Source: Asticcacaulis sp. MM231
GTDB taxonomy: Bacteria > Pseudomonadota > Alphaproteobacteria > Caulobacterales > Caulobacteraceae
Assembly: GCF_964186625.1 (NCBI RefSeq)
Contig: NZ_OZ075108.1
Span: 310,001 to 374,000 of the forward strand
Length of the DNA: 64,000 nucleotides
Direction: 5' to 3'
In this document: piece after piece, positions 14,813-23,483 of the stretch
Numbering within the stretch: the stretch's first letter is position 1
Layout of the letters: the number at the start of each line of letters is the position of its first letter
The notes under the pieces: model-generated
What the model was told of the DNA's origin: nothing
Database searches by the model: none
What the model saw: only the letters and a program-made list of their open reading frames with translations
Program-made: the position numbers and the translations under genes

Positions 14813-16416
14813 CCGCTCTCGACGCTTTGAAAACCCAGGCTGCCGCCGATGCCGACAGCAAAATCGTTGACCAGTTCAAGGCCGATCCTGACCGCCTGTC
14901 GCGCATGAGCCTCGATGTCGCGGGCATCTTTGTCGATGTGTCGAAGCAGAGCTGGTCGAAGGCCGGTTTCGACAGCGCCGTCGCCCTGTTCGAGCAGGCG
15001 GGCCTCGTGGAAGCGCGCGACCGGATGTGGACCGGCAAGGAGATCAATGTCTCCGAAGGCCGTGCCGTGCTGCACGTTGCCCTGCGCGATTCCGACGCGG
15101 AAAACCAGCGTCTTCGCGGCGCGGAGATCACTTCCGACGTCAAGACCGCCCGCGACGCCATGAAAGCCTACGCTGATGGTATCCGCGCCGGCACCATTAC
15201 CGGCGCGTCCGGCAAAAAGTTCAGGACCATCGTCCATATCGGCATCGGCGGCTCCGATCTCGGCCCGCGACTTGTCTTCCAGGGTCTGGCGCCGTTGCAG
15301 CCCGAAATCGACGTGCGCTTCGTCGCCAATGTCGACGGCTCCGAACTGGCGCTCGCTCTGGCAGGTCTTGACCCGTCCGAGACCCTTGTCATCGCCGTTT
15401 CCAAGACCTTCACCACGCAGGAGACGCTCGCTAACTTCCTGGCCGCGCGCGACTGGCTGATCAAGGCGCTGGGCGAAGAGGCGGCATCGAAGCACCTTGC
15501 AGCTGTTTCGGCCGCACCGGACAAGACCGGCGCCTTCGGCATTCCGGCCGATCGCGTTTTTGGTTTCAAGGATTGGGTCGGCGGCCGCTATTCGCTGTGG
15601 TCGGCCGTCTCGCTGTCGCTGATCATTGCGCTCGGTTACGATATCTATGAGCGTCTGCTTGCCGGCGCGCACGAGATGGACCAGCACTTCCTGAGCGCGC
15701 CGTTTGCGCAAAACGCCCCGATCCTGCTGGCGGCTGCGCAACTTTATAACCGCATCGGCCTTGATCGTCCGAGCCGCGCTGTCATCCCCTACGTCCATCG
15801 CCTGCGCCGCCTCGCCGCCTTCCTGCAACAGTTGGAAATGGAATCGAACGGCAAGCGCACCTCGCCGACCGGCGAAGTTCTCGAAACAAAGACTTGCCCG
15901 GTTGTCTTCGGCGACGAAGGCACCAATGCCCAGCACGCCTTCTTCCAGATGTTGCACCAGTCGGAAGACGTGGTGCCGCTCGAACTGATCGCCGTGCAGC
16001 ACAATCCTGAGGCCACGCCGGACATGCAGCAAAAGCTGTTGTCCAACATCATCGCGCAGGGCGAGGCCTTCATGGTCGGCAAGTCGCTGGAAACCTCAGT
16101 GGCCGAATGTGAAAAGCTGGGCTTCGACGCGGCCCGCACCGCGCAGATCGCGCCGCAAAAGGTCTGCCCCGGCAACAAGCCGTCGACCACGGTGCTGCTC
16201 AACGAACTGACCCCCGAAACCCTGGGTGCGCTGCTCGCGCTTTATGAGCACAAGACCTTTGCCGAAGGCATCGTGCTGGGTCTGAACAGCTTCGACCAAT
16301 GGGGCGTCGAACTCGGCAAGACCCTCGGCGTCAATGTGCTAAAGGATATCACCGGCGACGTCATCGCTGCGCACGACCCCTCGACGACCGCGCTGATCAA
16401 GCGCATCAAGGGGTAA
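14809..16416 (+). CDS. pgi: Glucose-6-phosphate isomerase
   Basis: Interconverts glucose-6-phosphate and fructose-6-phosphate in the cytoplasm. 535 residues, near the usual 545-550. Signatures: HIGIGGSDLGPRLVFQGLAP (about 140-160), VGGRYSLWSAV, and the catalytic segment GTNAQHAFFQMLHQ with its Glu and His; C-terminal FDQWGVELGK with the catalytic Lys. The ATG overlaps the preceding stop as ATGA (14809-14812), with AGGA 8 bases upstream, so translation is coupled to the glycosyltransferase. Confidence 0.97.
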   Translation: MTALDALKTQAAADADSKIVDQFKADPDRLSRMSLDVAGIFVDVSKQSWSKAGFDSAVALFEQAGLVEARDRMWTGKEINVSEGRAVLHVALRDSDAENQRLRGAEITSDVKTARDAMKAYADGIRAGTITGASGKKFRTIVHIGIGGSDLGPRLVFQGLAPLQPEIDVRFVANVDGSELALALAGLDPSETLVIAVSKTFTTQETLANFLAARDWLIKALGEEAASKHLAAVSAAPDKTGAFGIPADRVFGFKDWVGGRYSLWSAVSLSLIIALGYDIYERLLAGAHEMDQHFLSAPFAQNAPILLAAAQLYNRIGLDRPSRAVIPYVHRLRRLAAFLQQLEMESNGKRTSPTGEVLETKTCPVVFGDEGTNAQHAFFQMLHQSEDVVPLELIAVQHNPEATPDMQQKLLSNIIAQGEAFMVGKSLETSVAECEKLGFDAARTAQIAPQKVCPGNKPSTTVLLNELTPETLGALLALYEHKTFAEGIVLGLNSFDQWGVELGKTLGVNVLKDITGDVIAAHDPSTTALIKRIKG

Positions 16417-16488
16417 GTGGTAACAGCAAATTCACTTGGCCTTTGCCCACTGTATGCTGCATAAACGAGCAGCAAGCAGGGGGACATC

Positions 16489-17916
16489 ATGGCTATATCG
16501 CGTCGCGGACATCTGAAAAGCTGGCTGGCAATAGCCGTAGCGGCCGGTATTGGCGGTAGCGTCCATGCCGCCGGAAGTTCGCTCATCGGCACGTGGTCCG
16601 GCAAGCTGTCGATCGGTTCTGCGTCCTTGCGCCTGCGCTTTATCGTGACCGACGACAAGACCGCCAAGGTGATCAGTCTTGATCAGGGCAATGCCGAGAT
16701 CCCCGCCGATGGCATTATGCTCGAAGGCGACACACTCACCCTGACCTTCACCGCCATTAAGGCGCGCTTTGAGGGGCGGCTCAAGGATGCCGACCACATC
16801 GAGGGCACCTTTACCCAGATGAACCAGCCCCGGCTGTTATCCCTGCACCGTGGTGAGGTCATCGAAGAGAGTGGCGCCGCTGAGCCCCTGACGCTTGCGC
16901 TGCTACAAGGTCTGCGCGCCAAGGCCCAGACGCCGGCCATGGGCGCGGCATGGAAACGCACAGACGGTCCGCTTATTCTCGTCGATGGGCTACGCTCATC
17001 GGAAAGCACACAAGCGGTTACGGCGGAGGATCAGTGGCACTGGGGATCGATCACCAAGTCTATGACGGCGACCCTGGTGGCGCGGCTGGTCGAGGCTGGC
17101 GTGGTGACCTGGCAAACCAGCGTCGGCTCGGTGTTGGGCGCCAAGGTGCCCGATATGCACGCCGCTTACAAAGACGCCACCTTTCTGCACCTGCTGAGCC
17201 TTCGTGCCGGTTTGCAGCCCAATATCGACGTCCTGCATCTCGCCGGCTATGTGCGCGATCCGCTGCCGGACGTTAAGCCAGAGCGTCTGAATTATGCGAC
17301 GGAAGCCCTGGCGCAGGCACCGGTCGGGCCGCTGGCCGCGCAAATGGTCTATAGCAACAATGGCTATATCGTCGTCGGGGTCATGCTCGAAACGGTCACC
17401 GGGCAGGCGTGGGAAGACCTGATTAAAAACTATGTGTTTGAGCCTTTGCAATTGTCCTCAGCGGGTTTCGGCGCGCCGGGTCATCCCGGTCTGATCGACC
17501 AGCCGCTGGGCCATATCGCTGCGGGTGAAAAGCGTAAGCCGGCGCTGGTTGGCCCAGGTTTGGTCAACGACAATCCGGTGGCGCTCGGACCGGCGGGGCG
17601 CGTCCATATGAGCCTGCGCGATATGGTCGCCTATCTCTGCGCCCATCGTGACCAGCCAGGCGCCTTCCTCAAGCCTGCGTCATGGCGGACCCTGCATACG
17701 CCGCCCTTCGGTGGTAATTACGCGCTGGGCTGGATCGTGCGGCCTGGTGGCGCCTTGTGGCACAATGGCTCCAACACGGTTTGGTATGGCGAAATACTGG
17801 TCGATAAAAAGGCCGGTGTGGTTTGCGCCGTCGTCGCCAATGATGCCGGTCCCGCTACGCAACAAGCGGTCGGCACGGCCTTGCTCGACGCGCGTGCTGC
17901 GGCGCTGTCTAACTGA
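16489..17916 (+). CDS. Exported serine hydrolase of the beta-lactamase/DD-peptidase type
   Basis: 475 residues. Twin-arginine-like leader (MAISRRGHLKSWLAIAVAAG ... VHA|AG). An N-terminal beta-rich domain (about 30-125, GTWSGKLSIGSASLRLRFIV) precedes a class C-like serine hydrolase domain (about 130-475). Active-site elements: Ser187-x-x-Lys190 (GSITKSM), Tyr288 (YSNNGY) and HNGSN near His425, in place of the KTG triad. Such proteins act as peptidases, esterases or transacylases; the true substrate is unknown. Stands alone on the plus strand, 72 bp after pgi. Confidence 0.85.
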   Translation: MAISRRGHLKSWLAIAVAAGIGGSVHAAGSSLIGTWSGKLSIGSASLRLRFIVTDDKTAKVISLDQGNAEIPADGIMLEGDTLTLTFTAIKARFEGRLKDADHIEGTFTQMNQPRLLSLHRGEVIEESGAAEPLTLALLQGLRAKAQTPAMGAAWKRTDGPLILVDGLRSSESTQAVTAEDQWHWGSITKSMTATLVARLVEAGVVTWQTSVGSVLGAKVPDMHAAYKDATFLHLLSLRAGLQPNIDVLHLAGYVRDPLPDVKPERLNYATEALAQAPVGPLAAQMVYSNNGYIVVGVMLETVTGQAWEDLIKNYVFEPLQLSSAGFGAPGHPGLIDQPLGHIAAGEKRKPALVGPGLVNDNPVALGPAGRVHMSLRDMVAYLCAHRDQPGAFLKPASWRTLHTPPFGGNYALGWIVRPGGALWHNGSNTVWYGEILVDKKAGVVCAVVANDAGPATQQAVGTALLDARAAALSN

Positions 17917-17921
17917 ACAGC

Positions 17922-18446
17922 CTATTTTCCCTGAACGCCGAGAAGCTGTATCCGGAAGATAAGCGTGCTGTTGGGCGGGATATCGCCCATATCGCGCTCG
18001 CCATAGCCGGAGGACGGTGGCGTATAGAGGGTCACCTCGTCGCCAACGTGCAGCAGGGGGATAACCTCCTGCCAGGCCGGCACCAGACGGCCAAGCGGGA
18101 ATTCCGCCGGCTCGTTACGGGCATATGACGAATCGAACACCTTGCCGTTCAGCAACTTGCCTTCGTAATTGATCTTGACGGTGTCGTTGATCGTCGGCTG
18201 CGCGCCCGGTGTGGGGGCGCGCGACACGATCTTGTACATCACGCCCGACGGCAACTTGACGATGCCCGGCTGCTTGGCTGTTTCGACGAGGAAAGCTTCG
18301 CCGTCTTTCAGGTTTTGCGCGGCCATGGCATCGGCCGAGGCCTGCATGGCCTCCAGTTGTTCGCTGGTGCTGGCGGAGCGGCCGCAAGCCGTCAGGGTGA
18401 GCAGGGCGAGGCCGGCGATCAGGCCAAAGTGCATAACTGAGCGCAT
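17922..18446 (-). CDS. FKBP-type peptidyl-prolyl isomerase lipoprotein (second of pair)
   Basis: 174 residues. Lipoprotein signal with lipobox LTAC (Cys about 21), a short coiled segment, then an FKBP domain (about 75-172): VKINYEGKLLNGKVFDSSYA, EFPLGRLVPAWQEVIPLLHV, SGYGERDMGDIPPNSTLIFR. Catalyses prolyl cis-trans isomerisation of envelope proteins. Start overlaps the stop of the upstream paralog as TAATG (18444-18448), so the two are translationally coupled. About 60 percent identical by eye to that paralog: a tandem duplication. Confidence 0.92.
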   Translation of the reverse strand: MRSVMHFGLIAGLALLTLTACGRSASTSEQLEAMQASADAMAAQNLKDGEAFLVETAKQPGIVKLPSGVMYKIVSRAPTPGAQPTINDTVKINYEGKLLNGKVFDSSYARNEPAEFPLGRLVPAWQEVIPLLHVGDEVTLYTPPSSGYGERDMGDIPPNSTLIFRIQLLGVQGK

Positions 18447-18982
18447 TACTGACCGCCGATGCCGAGAAGCTGCACGCGGAAGATCAGTGTCGAATTGGGC
18501 GGGATCTCACCAAGGTCGCGCTCGCCATAGGCGGCGGTCGGCGGCGTGTAGAGGACGATTTCGTCACCTACATGCATCAGCGGGATGACCTGCTGCCAGG
18601 CGGAGATCAGGCGGCCGAGCGGGAACGTGGCCGGTTCATTACGCTTGTAGGACGAATCGAACACCGAACCATCGAGCAGCGTGCCCTCATAGTGTATGGT
18701 CACGTTGTCGGCCACGGTCGGTTGCGCGCCGGGATTTTGTGAGCGCGATACGGTCTTGTACAGCACGCCCGACGGCAGGGTGACGACGCCGGGCACGGCA
18801 GCGGTCTTCGCCAGGAAGTCCTGACCGGTTTTGAGGTTCTGTTCGGCGACAGAAATCTGATCTGGAGTTTGGGCTTGGGTCTTGTCCATGGCTTGTCCAC
18901 ATGCGGTAAGAATGAAAGCGATAGCGAAAATGGAGGTCTTTTTAATCCATGCGCCAGACTTTTTAGTCCATACGTAAGGCAT
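18446..18982 (-). CDS. FKBP-type peptidyl-prolyl isomerase lipoprotein (first of pair)
   Basis: 178 residues; signal with lipobox LTAC, then FKBP domain: VTIHYEGTLLDGSVFDSSYK, TFPLGRLISAWQQVIPLMHV, AAYGERDLGEIPPNSTLIFR. I place the start at ATG 18982 because AGGAG lies 8 bases before it; this start lies inside the end of ilvA, overlapping it by 20 bases. A longer frame extends to 19120 but would run wholly inside ilvA. Co-transcribed with ilvA and the second FKBP. Confidence 0.9.
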   Translation of the reverse strand: MPYVWTKKSGAWIKKTSIFAIAFILTACGQAMDKTQAQTPDQISVAEQNLKTGQDFLAKTAAVPGVVTLPSGVLYKTVSRSQNPGAQPTVADNVTIHYEGTLLDGSVFDSSYKRNEPATFPLGRLISAWQQVIPLMHVGDEIVLYTPPTAAYGERDLGEIPPNSTLIFRVQLLGIGGQ

Positions 18983-20165
18983 AACCGGTGCTCCTGAGGG
19001 CTTCTGAAATTTCAAAGGCGTGGCGGGCGTCCTGGGTTTCCACCATGATGTCGAACTCGGCACCCTTGGCGGGCACATCGAGCACCAGCCGGTTGTGCGC
19101 CACATCGACGATGTTGCCACCCTTGGACGAGATCACATCGGCCATCAGCGATAACATGCCGGGGCGATCGTCGCCCAGGATTCGGTAAGTGACAAGCCGT
19201 TTTTCGCGCACCAGTTCGCGTTGCAGCACCGAGGCCAGCAGGCGCAGGTCGATATTACCGCCGCACAGGATCAGGCCGACATTCAGCCCCTCGAACTTTT
19301 CCGGAAAGCGCATGACGGCGGCCAGACCGGCGGCACCGGCGCCTTCGGCTATGGTTTTCTCGATATTGGCGTAGGCGGCGATGCCGCGCTCGAAATCGGC
19401 CTCATCGATGATCAGCACGTCATCGACCAGCGGATTGGCGAGGTTGAAACTGATGTCACCGACCTCACGCACGGCGATGCCTTCGGCGATGGTGGCGCCG
19501 CCCATGGGGATCGGCATATTGCGGCGACGGGCGGTGAAGGAGGGGAACATGGCCGCTTCGACGCCGATCACCTTGATCCAAGGCTTGATGGCCTTGGCGG
19601 CGATGGCCGCGCCAGCGATCAGTCCGCCGCCGCCGATCGGCACCAGAATGACGTCGAGTTCCGGCGCGTCTTCCAGCATTTCGATGACCAGCGTGCCCTG
19701 ACCGATCAGGACGTCGCGGTCGTTGAACGGATGGACGTAAACGCCGCCTTTTTCCGCGCACAGCTTCTGGGCGATGGCGGAGGATTCATCGTAGGTGGCG
19801 CCTTCGATAACGATATTAGCGCCGAAGCTCTGCGTCTTCTGCACCTTCACGAAGGGGGTGCCGACCGGCATGACGATGGTGGCCGGGATGCCCAGGCGCT
19901 GGGCGTGGTAGGCCAGGCCCTGCGCATGGTTGCCGGCGGAGGCCGCGAAGACGCCGCGGCTGCGCTCGTCATCGCTCAGTTGCAGCAGCTTGTTGAGCGC
20001 GCCGCGTTCCTTGAAGGCCGAGGTGTATTGCTGGTTTTCCGACTTGATCCAGACCTTGGTGCGCGTCGAGGCGCTGAGGCGCTGTGAAAAGGTGCAGGGT
20101 GTGCGGACGACGTGGCCCTTGATGCGTTCTGCGGCGGCTTCGATGTCTTGAAACGTAACGGTCAT
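18963..20165 (-). CDS. ilvA: Threonine ammonia-lyase, biosynthetic type with ACT domain
   Basis: PLP enzyme converting threonine to 2-oxobutanoate and ammonia, first step of isoleucine synthesis. 400 residues: PLP Lys52 in TSAFKERGA, Ser/Asn site SAGNHAQG, glycine loop VPIGGGGLIAG, and a C-terminal ACT-type regulatory domain (about 325-400, RLVTYRILGDDRPGMLSLMA). Length fits the ~400-residue TdcB/IlvA form. Start ATG 20165 with GGGAGG upstream; the frame is open to 20261 without a ribosome site. The fold-type II threonine/serine lyases can overlap in substrate. Confidence 0.92.
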   Translation of the reverse strand: MTVTFQDIEAAAERIKGHVVRTPCTFSQRLSASTRTKVWIKSENQQYTSAFKERGALNKLLQLSDDERSRGVFAASAGNHAQGLAYHAQRLGIPATIVMPVGTPFVKVQKTQSFGANIVIEGATYDESSAIAQKLCAEKGGVYVHPFNDRDVLIGQGTLVIEMLEDAPELDVILVPIGGGGLIAGAAIAAKAIKPWIKVIGVEAAMFPSFTARRRNMPIPMGGATIAEGIAVREVGDISFNLANPLVDDVLIIDEADFERGIAAYANIEKTIAEGAGAAGLAAVMRFPEKFEGLNVGLILCGGNIDLRLLASVLQRELVREKRLVTYRILGDDRPGMLSLMADVISSKGGNIVDVAHNRLVLDVPAKGAEFDIMVETQDARHAFEISEALRSTGYALRMD

Positions 20166-20395
20166 GATGGCCTCCCATAACAGAGGCTTAGACCGTGCGC
20201 TTTCAAAAAATGGTGGTGGAGATAAAAAAGCCGGGCGCGGAGTGGTATCATCAGAAACCATAAATCGAACTTGTCGTGTCCTGACTGTCTATTTTGCGTA
20301 TTTATAGGTTATTTTCTACTTTTATCAGCAGGATTTTTTGATTTCTCAAACTATAAGGCCTATCTTTGGGTAATATTCAGCAGAGATATCCAAAA

Positions 20396-22408
20396 ATGAC
20401 CGACGAAATGCAAACATTCCTCTCGCCGGCCACGCATGGCTTCGTCCGCATCGCCTGCGTGACGCCGAAAGTGCATATCGCTGACCCGCAGGCCAATCTG
20501 GCGGAGCATATCTCGTTGGCCAAACGCGCAGATGAGGCCGGCGCTGATCTGGTCGTCTTTCCTGAACTGAGTTTGAGCGCCTATGCCATCGACGATTTGT
20601 TCACGCAGGAAGTTCTACTTAAATCTTGCAAAGAAGCGCTAGAAGCGCTGATCCGCGAAAGTGAGAACATAAGATCCATACTGATCGTTGGAGTTCCGCT
20701 AATCATTACCGGAGCGATATATAACTGTGCAGCAATTTTGCATCGCGGAAACTGCATAGGGATCGTTCCTAAAACTTATCTGCCCAATTACCGAGAATAT
20801 TATGAAAAGCGATATTTCGCTTCCGGTTCTCAGTTGATGGGCGAAGCGCCAATGCTGAAAGACGCTAAAGGACGCGGATATGCTCTTTTCGTTGATTCCA
20901 AGGTGCCTGTTTTCAGAGCGTACGGTTTCGAAGCTTTTAGCTTTGGTGTGGAAATTTGCGAAGACGTCTGGTCACCCGTAACGCCTTCCACACGGCTGGC
21001 ATTGAATGGAGCGACGATAATTGTGAACCTGTCGGCTTCGCCGGTTGTGGTTGGCAAATCTCGGGCCCGCAAGAGATTGTGCGCGGCCACGTCCGAACGC
21101 TTGATATGTTGCTACGCCTATAGTGCAGCAGGGCCAGGGGAATCGACGACGGATCTCGCGTGGGATGGGCAGTCATTGATCTACGAAATGGGCGATTTGT
21201 TGGCTGAAGGCGAACGCTTTACATCGGACACAATGACCTTGGCTGATATTGATGTGAGCCGCATAGTACAGGACAGGCTACGAAACGGCACGTTTAATGA
21301 TGCGCGAGTATTTTCTGCCGCGAACCAGGATATGTTTCGCACATTCTCCTACACGCCTCACAACTTAACCGATTTCCATCGCTCTGTGCCGCGTTTTCCC
21401 TATGTGCCCGCCGATAAGGAGCGGCTCGACGAAGACTGTTACGAGGCCTTCAACATTCAGGTTCATGGCCTGATGCAGCGGCTCTCCACCAGCCATACGC
21501 AGAATGTCGTCATCGGTATTTCCGGCGGGCTCAATTCGACCCATGCGGTGATCGTGGCGTGCAAGGCGTTCGATCGTCTGGGTATTCCGCGCACCAATAT
21601 TCACGGCTATACCATGCCCGGTTTCGGCACCTCGACCGGCTCACGCAATGATGCGCTAAAACTGATGAAGGCGCTCGGTATCTCTTCCGGAGTGCTTGAT
21701 ATCCGACCGGCAGCCAAGCGCATGCTGCTCGATATCGGCCACCCGTTCTCACGCGGCGAGCGTGTCTACGATGTCAATTTTGAGAACGTGCAGGCGGGTT
21801 TGCGCACCGACTTCCTTTTCCGACTGGCGGGCGAAAAGAAGGGCTTCGTCGTCGGCACCGGCGATCTGTCGGAACTGGCGCTCGGCTGGTGCACCTATGG
21901 CGTCGGCGATCATATGAGCCACTACAATGTCAATTGTGGCGCACCGAAAACCCTGATCCAGCACCTGATCCGCTGGGCGGCGGCCAAGGAGTTTGACGCC
22001 AGGACTGGCCGCATCCTGCAATCGGTACTCGAGCGTGAAATCTCGCCGGAACTTGTGCCGATCGAAGCCGGCGTGATCCAGCGTACCGAGGACAAGGTGG
22101 GGCCCTATGAACTTCAGGATTTCAACCTCTATTACATCACGCGCTATGGTCTGAAACCGTCCAAGGTTGCTTTTCTCAGTTACCAGGCGTGGAAGGATAA
22201 ATACACGCTTCCGGAAATCCGGAAATGGCTGGAGTTGTTCCTGTTCCGCTTCTTCACCCTTTCGCAGTTCAAGCGCTCAGCGGTGCCCAATGGTCCGAAA
22301 CTGATCTCCGGCGGCGCGCTCAGCCCGCGTGGCGACTGGCGCGCACCCAGCGATGGCAATGCGAAAATCTGGTTGGATGAGTTGAAGGCGAATGTGCCGG
22401 AGACCTAG
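20396..22408 (+). CDS. nadE: Glutamine-dependent NAD+ synthase
   Basis: Converts deamido-NAD to NAD with ATP and glutamine. 670 residues: N-terminal nitrilase-type glutaminase with Glu57 (FPELSLSAY), Lys126 (VPKTYLP) and Cys188 (VEICEDVW), then a C-terminal ATP-pyrophosphatase synthetase from about 350 (VIGISGGLNSTHA). The P-loop reads SGGLNS with Asn380 where SGGxDS is usual. Start ATG 20396; a TTG at 20366 is weaker. From about 20600 to 21370 the codon use is visibly poorer in G/C at third positions than in the rest of the gene, suggesting a recombined segment. Confidence 0.93.
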   Translation: MTDEMQTFLSPATHGFVRIACVTPKVHIADPQANLAEHISLAKRADEAGADLVVFPELSLSAYAIDDLFTQEVLLKSCKEALEALIRESENIRSILIVGVPLIITGAIYNCAAILHRGNCIGIVPKTYLPNYREYYEKRYFASGSQLMGEAPMLKDAKGRGYALFVDSKVPVFRAYGFEAFSFGVEICEDVWSPVTPSTRLALNGATIIVNLSASPVVVGKSRARKRLCAATSERLICCYAYSAAGPGESTTDLAWDGQSLIYEMGDLLAEGERFTSDTMTLADIDVSRIVQDRLRNGTFNDARVFSAANQDMFRTFSYTPHNLTDFHRSVPRFPYVPADKERLDEDCYEAFNIQVHGLMQRLSTSHTQNVVIGISGGLNSTHAVIVACKAFDRLGIPRTNIHGYTMPGFGTSTGSRNDALKLMKALGISSGVLDIRPAAKRMLLDIGHPFSRGERVYDVNFENVQAGLRTDFLFRLAGEKKGFVVGTGDLSELALGWCTYGVGDHMSHYNVNCGAPKTLIQHLIRWAAAKEFDARTGRILQSVLEREISPELVPIEAGVIQRTEDKVGPYELQDFNLYYITRYGLKPSKVAFLSYQAWKDKYTLPEIRKWLELFLFRFFTLSQFKRSAVPNGPKLISGGALSPRGDWRAPSDGNAKIWLDELKANVPET

Positions 22409-22452
22409 TCTGTCATGAAATTTCATGATATGGCAATCCCGGGAGACCAAAC

Positions 22453-22680
22453 ATGACCGAACATCAGTCTCGTGAAAAATTCGCCACCCAGATGGATAGC
22501 GCCCTGCTGGCTGATTTGCGCGCTTTGGCCAAGGCGGAAGGCCGTCAATTGCAGTCACTGGTGGAGGAAGCTGTTGGCAAGCTAATTGAAGCGCGGCAAG
22601 CGCCCACCCTGTCAGTTGCCGATGCGTTGGCAATGAGTATGGAACAGTTTGCGTCTCTTTATAAGAAGCTTGCGGAATAG
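22453..22680 (+). CDS. Antitoxin of a Doc-type module (RHH-like)
   Basis: 75 residues beginning MTEHQSREKFATQMDSALLA; residues 10-45 (FATQMDSALLADLRALAKAE ...) look like a ribbon-helix-helix DNA-binding fold, and the C-terminal part would bind the toxin. Its stop TAG (22678-22680) shares a base with the GTG start of the doc-like gene (TAGTG), the usual arrangement of antitoxin before toxin. It would both repress the pair and neutralise Doc. Confidence 0.75.
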   Translation: MTEHQSREKFATQMDSALLADLRALAKAEGRQLQSLVEEAVGKLIEARQAPTLSVADALAMSMEQFASLYKKLAE

Positions 22681-23060
22681 TGACGCGATATCTGACTCTT
22701 CAAGATGTCTTAGGTATTCATGATATCCAGTTGGTGCAGTTCGGCGGCGCGTCAGGCGTGCGCGATCTTGGTCAGTTGGAAGCTGCTTTGTTTAGGCCGC
22801 AGACGGGATATTATGCAGATGTGATTCAACAGGCGGCTGCCCTTTGGGAAAGTCTTTCGCAAAATCATCCTTTCATTGACGGCAATAAGAGGACGGCTTT
22901 TGCGTCCATGCACGTTTTTCTGCTTATCAATGGGATAGGCCTTAACGTAACAGCTCAAGTCTCAATCCCGTTTGTTACCGGTCTTTACGAAACGCAAACC
23001 TTCCGTTTTGAAGCGGTTGAACCCTGGCTACGGACGCATGCTGTCCCGTTCGCGCTCTGA
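22680..23060 (+). CDS. doc: Doc-family toxin (Fic/DOC domain)
   Basis: 126 residues with the Fic-fold core NHPFIDGNKRTA (His63, Asn69, Lys70, Arg71). Doc toxins phosphorylate elongation factor Tu and stop translation. N-terminal ITRYLTLQDVLGIHDIQL-type start and RDLGQLEAALFRPQTGYYAD are typical of the type II 'death on curing' family. GTG start overlapping the antitoxin stop. It ends immediately against the lipoprotein gene on the other strand (stops at 23058-23060 and 23061-23063). Confidence 0.88.
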   Translation: MTRYLTLQDVLGIHDIQLVQFGGASGVRDLGQLEAALFRPQTGYYADVIQQAAALWESLSQNHPFIDGNKRTAFASMHVFLLINGIGLNVTAQVSIPFVTGLYETQTFRFEAVEPWLRTHAVPFAL

Positions 23061-23480
23061 TCACTTCATCCTCACAGCGGTTCCGTCAAACGTGCATGAC
23101 AGGCCGTGATAGGTGGTGCAGACGCCCTGTTCGCTCACGGTCAGTTTGTCGCCGGTCTTGACGATGCGGATCGTGCAGGTGGTCGTGTCGGCCGGCTTGA
23201 GCGTCAGGCTGAGTTCGGTGGGTGAGACGTCCTTTGCCGGTTCGCCACCGGCCAGGCCGATATCGCCGGTGCAGCCATCGGCCTGGGCCGCGACCAAAGT
23301 CACCTTATGCGCGCCCAGTGTGCCGTTGATGCGCACCATCAGGTCGCCTTCGTACTTACCGGGCCACAGGTCGATCACCGGCGGTGGAGCGGCGACCGAT
23401 ACCGGTTGAGGTTCCGGCTCGGCGGGTTCCGAACAGGCGCTTAAGGCCAGCATGGCGAACAGAACGGCAGCGATCCGCAT
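23061..23480 (-). CDS. Small lipoprotein of unknown function
   Basis: 139 residues. Signal peptide with lipobox LSAC (Cys about 16), a proline-rich linker (EPAEPEPQPVSVAAPPPVI), then a compact domain with several cysteines (DGCTGDIG, TTTCTIRIV, GVCTTYHGLSC). The second half resembles small META/DUF-like beta domains but I cannot name a family. It lies 3 bp downstream of oxyR on the same strand and may be co-transcribed with it. Confidence 0.7.
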   Translation of the reverse strand: MRIAAVLFAMLALSACSEPAEPEPQPVSVAAPPPVIDLWPGKYEGDLMVRINGTLGAHKVTLVAAQADGCTGDIGLAGGEPAKDVSPTELSLTLKPADTTTCTIRIVKTGDKLTVSEQGVCTTYHGLSCTFDGTAVRMK

Positions 23481-23483
23481 GGT

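Noticed and set aside
14710..16032. A 440-codon minus-strand frame across pgi
   Set aside because: It is antisense to pgi, which has full-length family motifs; the antisense product shows no recognisable domain.
19221..20087. A 288-codon plus-strand frame within ilvA
   Set aside because: Antisense to ilvA; Asp/Gly/His-rich shadow product.
22680..23060. Doc-like gene as a general Fic AMP-transferase
   Set aside because: It is short (126 residues), coupled to an antitoxin, and has the HPFxDGNKR form of the Doc branch, so the toxin reading is preferred.
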